Of a stretch of DNA of 64,000 nucleotides, positions 11,651 to 22,457 are shown one piece after another. Position 1 is the stretch's first letter. Each line of letters begins with the position of its first letter. This DNA comes from Berberis thunbergii (taxonomy: Eukaryota; Streptophyta; Magnoliopsida; Ranunculales; Berberidaceae). The DNA lies in NCBI GenBank assembly GCA_003290165.1, contig QNQO01008328.1, positions 248,001 through 312,000 on the forward strand, read 5' to 3'. The notes beneath the pieces were generated by a model. It had not been told where the DNA came from. It ran no database searches and worked only from the letters and a program-made list of their open reading frames with translations. A program made the translations under genes and the position numbers.

Positions 11651-13453
11651 TGTCCAGTCGTCCAGATTAGCACGCTGATCCCGTCCCGTCCCGTCCCGAA
11701 CTCGTTTGGGATGGGACGAGGTTGGGATGAGGTTTTTCCCATCCCGTCCCGTCCCGATCCCGTATGAACGGGATGGGATAGGGATGGGCATATCTCGTCC
11801 CATCCCGTCCCGTGCCCACCCCTATCTCCATCAGTTAATCAAAACCCAGAAAAGAAGACAAATTTTGATGCCTTTACTAATTTCTTGGAAATTTCTTATA
11901 CAAAGGACATCTTTTATGCTGTATACCGAGAAAATTTCTTGAAAATGTTACATATTTTTTTGCCCCCCTTTGTCTGCAATTCTGGATCCGCCCCTGTGCG
12001 TAGACCCATCGATAGATGCAAATGTGAAAAAAACTTATGTGGGGTGTAAGAGGGTGAACATTGGGTGCACTCGCAAGCAAACCAATCTTCATACAGATTG
12101 AGAAGCCATTCACAGGAAATATTTATTAGTATATCTCACCAACCAGCTAAAACACAAGATATGTACCTGATTAGGTAAGCTAAAAACCTAAGAGAAAGGT
12201 ACATTCATTATGCATTACTAGATACTTGCACTAGAAGACTAGTTGTGTGCAACAAATTCAAATCACTAATTCTAAGACTCACCTTGAATATCCACCAGAA
12301 CCAGCACCGACTTTGCGAGCTATTATGCCGGGCTCGATTTGGAGAACCTTGGGATCATATTTTGGAATTGATATTTGGCGTCGAAGGACTAACCCACCAC
12401 CAATATCTCCTTCTAACTTAAGTGTTTCATGTTCCTCTTCCTTCTCAAGAGTCTTCCTACAGCATCACACAACCTTATCAATGAGTATGGAAAAGGTGCA
12501 TTACGAAATTATTATACATTGGTATTAGCCAAGCAAGCAGATAAAACTCCCAAATGCATTAACATATGCTCAGGAACAGGATAACACAAGGAAGAGATTA
12601 AGACCAAGGTGTCTTCTATTCTTATCTTTCCCAATTTCCATCTTTTCCCAATAAACTTATACAAACCCTTGACATTTTCACAGTGCACCTAAGCACTTGC
12701 AGTCACTTACCAGTAGATATGTGTGACAAAACAAGATATATGCAAAACTTTGATTGATCCAATGTAACAAGGAAAAAACAACTCCAAAAAGTTTCTCCTT
12801 TGCGCTTGTAAGGGACACCTACAGGATGTTCATACTCCATACTGTTGCACATGATATTGTGTACTCCGTGCTTGGATCATCAACTATTTTACATATTCTT
12901 TGAAGGTTTGAATTCATTAGTCATATTAATTAGAATTTTTTATGAATCCCTTGATTGAAAATTGAAATGAATCAAAATTTAATTAAAGATAAAAGAAACA
13001 AACTCAACCAAATTTGGTAAATACAAAGTATGATGCTATTTTCAGCTTATCTGTTGAAGGCAATGAATATTACCTATACGAGTTTTGTACTGCTTCCTAC
13101 ATGTGGATACCAGTGTAGATACCTCAACTTTGGAAGGCATTACCATATTTATTACTTCTCCGTCAGTACCCCCCAAGCATCAAGCTGTTCAAGCACACAA
13201 AGACTTCAGGGCAATAAATTTTTAACATTTTCTGCAGTTGATGAAGTATTTCATACTGAAAGACCCATTGGTTTCACAACAAGGCTAGTAGCGTTGAGAC
13301 TATACCATAGCACCTCCACCAAACAACAATTGCACATGCAAACGGCACAAGGGTTTCTTCCATGATCCTTCACTCATGGAAATTTTACAGTAACAACTGA
13401 AGAATCAAGTTCAGCAACGTAGTGGGATAACAGGTAACCCCCTTGATTGAACT

Positions 13454-15297
13454 TGTCACGCCCCGACCCGCCACCGGAATCGCAGCGTGCCGATGCGTGA
13501 ACTACCACGTACACAGGCAGATCGTAACCGACCACAACATCATAATATAACACATTCTTGATACGATAAACAAACGGAAATAAAACTACGCTAAAGTTTG
13601 AACAAAATAGATATATATTTGATTCGCCCCGCCAGAGTCATAGCGACAAAATCAGTATACAAACATCTAGTTTAACAATAGAGTACATCTGAAATACAGA
13701 GAAAGCAAAACATACCCGTACAGGGTGGACACAACCCAAAAAGCACAAAACGCTCCTACAACGAAAATCGGGGCCTACGCGCCACGATCAGCAGGAACTC
13801 CAACACTGCCTGCACTCCAATAGAAGCACACCCCTTGCGGGGTCAGCAAAGCACAAAGCTAGCTGGTGCGAGCGAACTAAATACAAATAACAGAATAATA
13901 AACAAGGAAAATTCACGCCACACAACAATGAATAAGCAACAAGTTCTAAAGTCTAAATCACACCGTGTCTCTAAGGATAATGTTCTAAGTTCAAGCAACA
14001 ACCCAAACATTTCAAATTCAACAATAACTACCAGTTTACGATATATGTCAATCATTACACACGATTCAAACATGGTAAATATCAAGCAATGGAAATAAAA
14101 CAATCTCATAATTCTTCCTAGCCTCCTAGGTATAGCAATCAAGTTGAAATCAGAAATCCTGTAAAATCCTGTATAAGTGTCTCATATCGTAGGTATCCGC
14201 ATACCCTACGAATGTGTCTCACCCAGACACATCCCACAACGTGCACCAGTACCACTTCGGGCTTGTTTGTATCCTAATGGGGTGCCATCTGCCAGGATAC
14301 AAACTCAAACATCCCGAACGACTGGCCTAACACGGCCAACCTAACATAATCAAAATCAAGCGCGCTGGGAGGGAAAGCGAGTAATCTCCAAAGCACGTCC
14401 TCCGGGACCCGTCCTACTGCACTCTATAGTGGCAAGTGCGTGCGGGAGCTCACCGCACCTCAGCAAGCTTGCCACATGCAGTAGCGTCCACAATGTCAGG
14501 TGCGAGTCATCTCAAGCACCATCCAACTCACGATGCGAGCAAGCTCCTAAGCATCGGCACAACAGGCATTATAGCGGGGTAAAGACACTTATACTACTAT
14601 CCACATGCACAAATGACAAGTCTGTACATAACCAAATGTACAAACGTGCAATCATAAACAATTCGGCAATTTTTTTTTTATAAAACCACGACTATGCCAG
14701 GGTCCCAACATGACCCAATTCACCACAATAAATTTACTCGAGTCGCTTATCATACATGCTCAAGACTCGAAAATCCACGGTAAAACATGACAGGCTATGC
14801 AAACTAGAAAACAAAGCATACCAGTCTCATGTCATTACACCAAAGCCTAATCACACCAAAATTACTATTCGATTTCATTCAAGTATATCATGTTTTCCGA
14901 AAATCCAATGCATAATTCATTCACACATAACTAACACAATCCTCGAAATATCTGAAAACTACGAATTCCAGATTTTGATTCAATTACACCCAATTGACGG
15001 TATAATGTAAAAATTCAATTCAGAATTTCAAATAATTATTTTCTCAAAATAAATATTATAATTCTACTCACCTGGCGGAATGGATTTTCAAAACCCAATT
15101 CCTACCGGTCGAAGCTCCAAACACGCAAAACCACAAATGCGAGACCACGAAAATTCGAAAACTGCAAGGCGGACTCGGAAATGAGTAAACTAGCCGAAAA
15201 CTGAAATAAATAAATAAATACAATCGGTGCGCGACGGAAAGAAAAACTTACAGGCACTAAAAAAAAATCTTTTTTTTTAAAACACGCAGGTCTCACA
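13454..15297 (-). repeat. 3' LTR of the gypsy element
   Basis: On the plus strand it starts TGTCACGCCCCGACC and ends GGTCTCACA (1844 bp). Because the element runs on the minus strand, this is the 3' LTR. It is close to 99% identical to the right copy by eye. Small ORFs inside it occur in both copies and show no protein family. Confidence 0.95.
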
Positions 15298-15358
15298 TCA
15301 TACACACCTTAAAAGAGATATCGTCCTCGAGATCGGACAAAAGCCACAACAAGAAAAC

Positions 15359-16562
15359 CTAGGCAAAAAGCTCGAGGTATTTCTGTCTCATCTGGTCCTC
15401 TAGTTCCCAAGTCACGTCACCCGCTCGGTGGCTCCACTGAACCTTCACTAACTTCACTATCCTCCGACGAAGTTGTTTCACATCATCATCAACAATGGCT
15501 ACTGGCCTCACTGGATACGTCAACTCATCCGCAATCTCTACTTCAGCAGGCTCTAATCTGTGATGGATCTGCCAAACACTTCCGCAACATGGATACGTGA
15601 AACACGTCGTGGATACCTGACATACTCTGCGACAAAGCCAATCTGTAGGCCACTGGTCCAATCCTCTCAGTAATCTCATATGGCCCTACATACCTCGGAG
15701 CAAGTTTCCCACGACTTCGGAACCTAACAACTCCGCGCATCGGGGAAACTTTCAGAAAAACCCTGTCACCAACATCAAACTCCAACTCCTTACGCCTCCT
15801 ATCAGCGTATCTCTTCTGTCTACTCTGTGCTGTCAACAACCGCGCTCTAATCAGCTCAATCTTCTCAGTAGTTTCTCTGATCACATCCGGCCCCATCACA
15901 ACTGACTCTCCAATCTCTGCCCAACAAACAGGGGACCTACACGGTCGTCCATAGAGTGCCTCAAACGGTGCCATGCCAATACTTACGTGGTAGCTATTGT
16001 TGTACGCAAACTCGCATAACGGTAGGTGATCTTCCCAACTGCCCCCAAAGTCTAAAATGCATGCTCTAAGCATGTCTTCCACTACCTGATTCACTCGCTC
16101 AGATTGGCCATCTATCTGTGGATGATAAGCTGTACTCATGTCCAATCTAGTACCCATAGCTTGCTGAAAGCTCTGCCAGAAGTGGGCTGTGAAAAGCGGA
16201 TCTCTGTCGGATACAATCGAAACAGGCGACCCATGAAGGCGAACTATCTCCCAAATGAACAATACCGCTAGACTGTCTGCCGTCCGATTCATACTAACAG
16301 GAATGAAATGTGCACACTTCGTCAACCGATCAACAATGACCCATATCGACTCATTACCTTTCCTCGACCGTGGAAGTCCATCGATGAAATCCATAGTGAT
16401 ATACTCCCACTTCCACGTCGGGATATCCAATGGATGCAATAACCCAGATGGTCTCTGATGCTCGGCTTTCACCTGCTGACAAGTCGCACACCGTGCCACA
16501 AACTCTCCAATGTCTTTCTTCATGCCATGCCACCAGAAAGAACGTCTCAAATCTTGATACAT
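15359..16562 (-). pseudogene. Integrase and chromodomain-like tail of the gypsy element
   Basis: In the same frame as the RT ORF, after a TAG at 16608-16610. It shows the CATCQQVK end of the zinc-binding HHCC domain. The catalytic Asp residues are in MDFIDGLPRSRKG and IVSDRDPLF, and the Glu in DGQSERVNQVVEDML, so the DDE triad is present. The C-terminal GPYEI..RIGPVAYRLAL segment leads to FHVSMLRKC. Near 15550-15565 a frameshift ends this frame. The tail continues in another frame to 15359 with VKLVKVQWSH and WELEDQMRQKY, a chromodomain-like end used for targeting heterochromatin in this clade. The enzyme integrates the cDNA copy into DNA. This copy cannot be made intact. Confidence 0.9.
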
Positions 16563-16607
16563 CTTTGTTCCACCGGGATGAATGGTGAAACGAGATCCAT
16601 GAGCTTC

Positions 16608-18737
16608 CTATAAGATATCTCTTCGCAACTCCTCATCAGGCGGAACACAAAGTCGCCCACGAAACCGCAACCCTCCATCTGAACCCACTGACCAATCGGT
16701 AGGGCACTCATCCAATGTGTCCACTACCAAATCTGCTATCTGCCTCGTAATCACTGGATCAGAGGTCTGTCTCTCCACCACTCTACTGATCAACGACGGA
16801 TAAACTTCTAAACCCGCTATCATGCTGCCCTCTGTACCGAAAGTAGGCTGAACTGCAAATGAAGCTAATATCTCAAGTGTTCGGTACTCCTGAATCATCA
16901 TGGTTGCCATCACTACATGTCGCCTACTCAAGGCATCTGCAACCACATTGGCCCTACCCGGCTGATACTGTATCTTGAAGTCATAGCTGCTAAGGAAATC
17001 AACCCATCGTTGTTGCCTCATATTCAACTCCCTCTGAGTGAATAAGTACTTCAAACTCTTGTGATCAGTGAACAACTCAAACCTCTCACCATACAGATAA
17101 TGTCTCCAGATCTTCAAAGCAAAGACTACGGCTGCCAACTCTAAATCATGTGTCGGATATTTTCGCTCGTGTGGTTTCAACTGTCGAGACGCATAGGCTA
17201 CGACCTTCTTGCCTTGCATCAACACTCCACCCAATCCTGTACCGCAAGCATCAGTAAATACCACCAGTCGGCTACCAGGTGTCGGAATAGTCAACACTAG
17301 TGCGGAAGTCAACCGAAGCTTCAAAGTTTCAAAAGCTTCTTCACACTTTTCTGACCATACAAAAGGAACATTCTTTCTAGTTAACTGAGTGAGTGGTGCC
17401 GCAATCAAAGAAAATTTCTCGATAAACCGTCGGTAATAACCGGCCAAACCCAGAAAACTACGAATCTCTGTCACACTACTAGGTCGTCTCCAAGACTTCA
17501 CTGCCTCGACTTTCTCAGGGTCCACTGCAATACCTCCACTAGAAATGACATGCCCAAGAAATCGAACTTCAGGCTCCCAAAAGTGACACTTACTGAACTT
17601 CGCATACAACTGATTTTCTCTAAGTGTCTGCAAAACAATGCGAAGGTGCTCTCTGTGCTCCTCTAAACTCCTCGAGTACACTAAGATATCATCAATGAAG
17701 ATTACCACAAACTTGTCCAGGTACGGACTGAACAATCTATTCATCAAATCCATGAAGAACGCTGGTGCATTTGTCAATCCAAATGGCATGACTGGAAACT
17801 CATACAAGCCATAACGGGTCCGAAAAGCGGTAATTGGAATGGAATGTTCCTCCACTCTCATCTGATGGTACCCAGACTGCAAATCTAACTGTGAAAACAC
17901 TACGGCTCCCCTCAACTGATCCAATAAATCATCAATCCAAGGCAATGGATATTTATTCTTGATGGTCACTTTATTCAGATCTCGATAATCTATGCACATC
18001 CTCAATGATCCATCCTTCTTGGATACAAATATTGCTGGAGCTCCCCAAGGTGAATTTCTCGGACGAATAAATCCCTTGCGAAGCAACTCATCAAGCTGTA
18101 CTTTCATCTCTTCCAATTGCTTAGGTCCAAGCCTGTACGCTGATTTAGAGATAGGTGCAGTACCAGGAACCAGGTCAATCCGAAACTCTACCTCACGACG
18201 TGGAGGGATACCAGGAATCTCCTGAAAGACATCAGGGAACTCACACACAACCTCTACAGAACTGGTGCCGGGACAAGAAATCTCAAGAGAGCTAAGAAAA
18301 CTCGACATCAAAGAAACCGAATCGTGCTCACAAGCTAACACACGAGGTGAAGCATCAGGTGGCGCTAACATCACCGACCTATGCAAGCAATCAATGATCA
18401 CCGGATGACTGGACAACCAATCCATCCCTAGAATCAAATGATAGCCCTCAAAACCCAGAACAATAAAATCAAACACAAAGCTATACCCCAACAAGAAAAA
18501 CTCGAAACGGGGACAAAACTCCCACAACCAAACTGAACTGCCCAAGGGAGACACAACGCACAAGGGCTCCGACAAAGGCACCACCTCAAGGTTGTCTCTA
18601 ATAACCAACTGTCTAGAAATAAAAGACCTAGATGCTCCTGTATCGAAAAGAGCCCTCAACAGGGAAGACGACGAATGCACAAAACCTGGCACACAACACA
18701 AGTATCCTGAATCACATAACAACACACTAACATGCAA
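16608..18737 (-). CDS. Protease, reverse transcriptase and RNase H part of gypsy pol
   Basis: An uninterrupted 709-codon frame. The aspartic protease active site is [10 protein letters not shown] near residue 33. The RT core has [40 protein letters not shown] and the catalytic FIDDILVYS (the YxDD box equivalent). RNase H follows, with [17 protein letters not shown], the Glu in [12 protein letters not shown], and [11 protein letters not shown]. It copies element RNA into cDNA in cytoplasmic particles. The frame stops at TAG 16608-16610, and the same frame continues into integrase, so this is a nonsense mutation in a longer polyprotein. The first ATG may not be the real start, because pol is normally made from a gag-pol precursor. 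Confidence 0.93.
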   Translation of the reverse strand: MHVSVLLCDSGYLCCVPGFVHSSSSLLRALFDTGASRSFISRQLVIRDNLEVVPLSEPLCVVSPLGSSVWLWEFCPRFEFFLLGYSFVFDFIVLGFEGYHLILGMDWLSSHPVIIDCLHRSVMLAPPDASPRVLACEHDSVSLMSSFLSSLEISCPGTSSVEVVCEFPDVFQEIPGIPPRREVEFRIDLVPGTAPISKSAYRLGPKQLEEMKVQLDELLRKGFIRPRNSPWGAPAIFVSKKDGSLRMCIDYRDLNKVTIKNKYPLPWIDDLLDQLRGAVVFSQLDLQSGYHQMRVEEHSIPITAFRTRYGLYEFPVMPFGLTNAPAFFMDLMNRLFSPYLDKFVVIFIDDILVYSRSLEEHREHLRIVLQTLRENQLYAKFSKCHFWEPEVRFLGHVISSGGIAVDPEKVEAVKSWRRPSSVTEIRSFLGLAGYYRRFIEKFSLIAAPLTQLTRKNVPFVWSEKCEEAFETLKLRLTSALVLTIPTPGSRLVVFTDACGTGLGGVLMQGKKVVAYASRQLKPHERKYPTHDLELAAVVFALKIWRHYLYGERFELFTDHKSLKYLFTQRELNMRQQRWVDFLSSYDFKIQYQPGRANVVADALSRRHVVMATMMIQEYRTLEILASFAVQPTFGTEGSMIAGLEVYPSLISRVVERQTSDPVITRQIADLVVDTLDECPTDWSVGSDGGLRFRGRLCVPPDEELRRDIL

Positions 18738-18835
18738 TTTTTCCTACGCATAATGCACATAACACAATCTTACTACAACTGGCAGACTCAAAACAACAAT
18801 AAAAATAAATAAAATAACATACCCTCAACATTTCC

Positions 18836-19992
18836 CTAACCGGGAATAGCTGCTAGGCGAACAGGCGGTGCTGGGAGAGGGACTCTCTGACCACTTCCAG
18901 ACGCAGGTGTTATCTGTCCTTGAGGCGCCCTCTGCAGTGCTGGTCCAGCCCTATTCTGAGGACAAAGCCTGAAAAAGTGCCCCAATTGTCCACAAGTATA
19001 ACAAACTACATGCTCCCATCGATTTGTCTGACCTCTTGGACAATCACGGGCTATATGTCCCTCCTGACCATAAGTGAAACAACCGCTTTTACTTCCTGTC
19101 TGACCACCCCACCTAGGCTGTCTCTGTTGTTGTTGTTGCTGCTGCTGTCGATGATCTTTCGAGAACGTTTGTCACCTCTGCGGTCTCTGCCAGTCCTAAC
19201 TGGTCCACCTCTACCAGGGTCTCTCTGCTGGATAGCGGCACGTTCTGCCTGTTGTGCCTGCTCAATTATCTGACTTTCTCGGCCAAACCTCTGACTACGT
19301 TCTGAACCTCTAGTTCGCCGAACCAAAGTCTCTTGTCTACACTCAGCGTCCACTCGCTCCTGACTCAAAGTGATATCCACTAATCTATCAAAAGGACGAT
19401 CAATCATCACCATTAACTGTTTCCTTAGGAACGGGTTCAGACCACTAAAAAATTTTCTGTTCTTCTTCTCTGGTGTGTCTATAAAATAAGTGGCATAGCG
19501 ACTCAACTGTGTAAACTCTGACAAGTATTCAGAAACTGATCTAGAACCCTGCTGTAAATGTAGAAACCTGTCCACTATCTCAGCTCTTGCATAATCAGGA
19601 ACAAAATGTTGTTCAAACACCTGGCAAAATGTATCCCACTGCATCTCTGACACATCACGGCTCTGCCTCACTGTATCCCACCAGTACATAGCCTCTCCGT
19701 CAAACTGGTGTGCTGTTAACTCAGTACGCTGTATAGGTGTCAGCACCATCCTCTCAAGTATGAGCTCTACCTTACGGATCCACCGATCCGCATCTAGAGA
19801 ATCTCCAGTACCATCAAACCTTTCACCACCCAAGCTGACGAAATCCCTGTTGCGCCGAGTAAACGGATCCTCTGACTGACTGCCTTGCCTCACACTCTGT
19901 GCCAACTGGGTCATAATTTCCATAAAAGCCTGAGAGATATCCTCCCTTGCAGCGCCTGATCCCTCACCCTGAGATCTCTGACCACGCGCCAT
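18836..19992 (-). pseudogene. Gag of the gypsy element, frameshifted
   Basis: Capsid/nucleocapsid protein that packages element RNA. I place the start at 19992 (MARGQRSQGEGSG), after the primer-binding region. An upstream in-frame extension reaches the LTR and is unlikely to be used. The retrotransposon gag core contains EAMYWWDTVRQ, FVPDYARAEIVDRFLHLQQG and SVSEYLSEF. A one-base loss in an A run near 19157-19159 shifts the frame just before a Gln-rich stretch. The shifted frame ends at 19051, while the original one continues to a TAG at 18836-18838. The original frame holds two CCHC knuckles: the second is intact (CYTCGQLGHFFRLC), and the first has Tyr in place of its second Cys (CFTYGQEGH). 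Confidence 0.88.
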
Positions 19993-20128
19993 CACCAAAC
20001 AACCTCTACGAAAAAAAATAAAACACACATACCATACATCAAACAACACAACAAAAGTCCTAACTCCTCTACCCAATCCACTCAAGAAAGTGGTATACGA
20101 TGATGTTCTATGTAAACCGGTAAACAAT

Positions 20129-20141
20129 GGCTCTGATACCA
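20129..20141 (-). promoter_or_regulatory. Primer-binding site of the gypsy element
   Basis: On the minus strand it reads TGGTATCAGAGCC, complementary to the 3' end of initiator tRNA-Met. It lies 5 bp inside the 5' LTR and is where minus-strand cDNA synthesis starts. Confidence 0.95.
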
Positions 20142-20146
20142 AGCTC

Positions 20147-21994
20147 TGTCACGCCCCGACCCGCCACGGGAATCGCAGTGTGCCGATGCGTGAACTACCA
20201 CGTACACAGGCGGATCGTAACCGACCACAACATCATAATATAACACATTCTTGATACGATAAACAAACGGAAATAAAACTACGCTAAAGTTTGAACAAAA
20301 TAGATATATATTTGATTCGCCCCGCCAGAGTCATAGCGACAAAATCAGTATACAAACATCTAGTTCAACACTAGAGTACATCTGAAATATAGAGAAAGCA
20401 AAACATACCCGTACAGGGTGGACACAACCCAAAAAGCACAAAACGCTCCTACAACGAAAATCGGGGCCTACGCGCCACGATCAGCAGGAACTCCAACACT
20501 GCCTGCACTCCAATAGAAGCACACCCCTTGCGGGGTCAGCAAAGCACAAAGCTAGCTGGTGCGAGCGAACTAAATACAAATAACAGAATAATAAACAAGG
20601 AAAATTCACGCCACACAACAATGAATAAGCAACAAGTTCTAAAGTCTAAATCACACCGTGTCTCTAAGGATAATGTTTCTAAGTTCAAGCAACAACCCAA
20701 ACATTTCAGATTCAACAATAACTACCAGTTTACGATATATGTCAATCATTACACACGATTCAAACATGGTAAATATCAAGCAATGGAAATAAAACAATCT
20801 CATAATTCTTCCTAGCCTCCTAGGTATAGCAATCAAGTTGAAATCAGAAATCCTGTAAAATCCTGTATAAGTGTCTCATATCGTAGGTATCTGCATACCC
20901 TACGAATGTGTCTCACCCAAACACATCCCACAACGTGCACCAGTACCACTTCGGGCTTGTTTGTATCCTAATGGGGTGCCATCTGCCAGGATACAAACTC
21001 AAACATTCCGAACGACTGGCCTAACACGGCCAACCTAACATAATCAAAATCAAGCGCGCTGGGAGGGAAAGCGAGTAATCTCCAAAGCACGTCCTCCAGG
21101 ACCCGTCCTACTGCACTCTATAGTGGCAAGTGCGTGCGGGAGCTCACCGCACCTCAGCAAGCTTGCCACATGCAGTAGCGTCCACAATGTCAGGTGCGAG
21201 TCATCTCAAGCACCATCCAACTCACGATGCGAGCAAGCTCCTAAGCATCGGCACAACAGGCATTATAGTGGGGTAAAGACACTTATACTACTATCCACAT
21301 GCACAAATGACAAGTCTGTACATAACCAAATGTACAAACGTGCAATCATAAACAATTCGACAATTTTTTTTTTATAAAACCACGACTATGCCAGGGTCCC
21401 AACATGACCCAATTCACCACAATAAATTTACTCGAGTCGCTTATCATACATGCTCAAGACTCGAAAATCCACGGTAAAACATGACAGGCTATGCAAACTA
21501 GAAAACAAAGCATACCAGTCTCATTTCATTACACCAAAGCCTAATCACACCAAATTACTATTCGATTTCATTCAAGTATATCATGTTTTCCGAAAATTCA
21601 ATGCATAATTCATTCACACATAACTAACACAATCCTCGAAATATCTGAAAACTACGAATTCCGGATTTTGATTCAATTACACCCAATTGACGGTATAATG
21701 TAAAAATTCAATTCAGAATTTCAAATAATTATTTTCTCAAAATAAATATTATAATTCTACTCACCTGGCGGAATGGATTTTCAAACCCAATTCCTACCGG
21801 TCGAAGCTCCAAACACGCAAAACCACAAATGCGAGACCACGAAAATTCGAAAACTGCAAGGCGGACTCGGAAATGAGTAAACTAGCCGAAAACTGAAATA
21901 AATAAATAAATACAATCGGCGCGCGACGGAAAGAAAAACTTACAGGCACTAAAAAAAATCTTTTTTTTTTTTTTTAAAACACGCAGGTCTCACA
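20147..21994 (-). repeat. 5' LTR of the gypsy element
   Basis: 1848 bp, the same ends as the left LTR, followed by the GAACT target duplication. It is the promoter-bearing copy for the minus-strand element. A poly-T tract near 21960 is longer than in the left copy. Confidence 0.95.
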
Positions 21995-22457
21995 GAACTC
22001 ATATCCATCACCATCATCCTCAAAGAGAACAGCTACAGCTTTCCCTGCACAAGAATAGTAAATCTGCTAAAACTATATTATATAAGTACACCAGGAAACT
22101 AAAAGTTTTGCAAATTTTCCAGGTCATGAACCTCATTTTAAGTCAGACATAGACCTTTGCAATGAACCTGGAAACTACCTAATACTTCATATGAAATTTA
22201 TGGTTCCGGATTAATCTACACATGTTCATCATTCATATGAGATTATCAGATGAAACTTTCAAAATCAGCTGATCTTTGGTGATCGAGGACGAATTCCACC
22301 ATAACAAGATAATCTCATGAAAACAGAGCAATTTTGAACACTAACAGATTTTCATTAAATTCATTACCATTTTGATTGGTTGTAACTGTCAAAATAAGCT
22401 GATTGATTTTTTTTTTAGAATAATCTCACAAGAGAGGCCATCATAATAAAAGTTATT

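Larger units (their letters stand above)
10521..11824. mobile_element. Nested hAT-like element with CCCGT-rich ends
   Basis: This 1304-bp element has perfect terminal repeats TAGGGGTGGGCA / TGCCCACCCCTA and an 8-bp target duplication TCTCCATC (10513-10520 and 11825-11832). Subterminal regions (about 10537-10690 and 11680-11815) are dense in CCCGTCCCGT and GGGATGGGATG motifs, likely transposase-binding clusters. There is no transposase. It sits inside the hAT element at 9757-11996, so it is younger than its host. Confidence 0.88.
9757..11996. mobile_element. Non-autonomous hAT element inserted in a GH31 exon
   Basis: Terminal repeats CATGGGCGGATTCA and, reversed, CAGGGGCGGATCCA are flanked by a perfect 8-bp duplication TGCGTAGA (9749-9756 and 11997-12004). 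Removing the element and one duplication rejoins the exon reading ASIDGSTHEV. It spans 2240 bp, of which 1312 bp is a nested element with its duplication. No transposase is encoded. It carries a MATE-like gene fragment and, on the plus strand at 9925-10009, an exon-like stretch ending CAG/GTGAG. The cargo makes it a Pack-type hAT. Confidence 0.85.
13454..21994 (-). mobile_element. Full-length Ty3/gypsy LTR retrotransposon (Tekay/Del-like)
   Basis: This is an 8541-bp element on the minus strand. Its two LTRs are about 1.85 kb each, with a perfect 5-bp target duplication GAACT (13449-13453 and 21995-21999). Domain order is gag, protease, RT, RNase H, integrase and a chromodomain-like tail, as in chromoviruses of the Tekay/Del type. 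The LTRs differ at roughly 17 substitutions by my count, so the insertion is young. The coding part is nevertheless broken in at least four places. It lies in an exon of the GH31 pseudogene: AGTTC ends GDGYEF on one side and starts FNQGGYLLSHYVAEL on the other. Confidence 0.96.

Noticed and set aside
13835..15010. ORFs inside the left gypsy LTR (and their copies at 20528-21377)
   Set aside because: They repeat in both LTRs and show no domain; they are LTR sequence.
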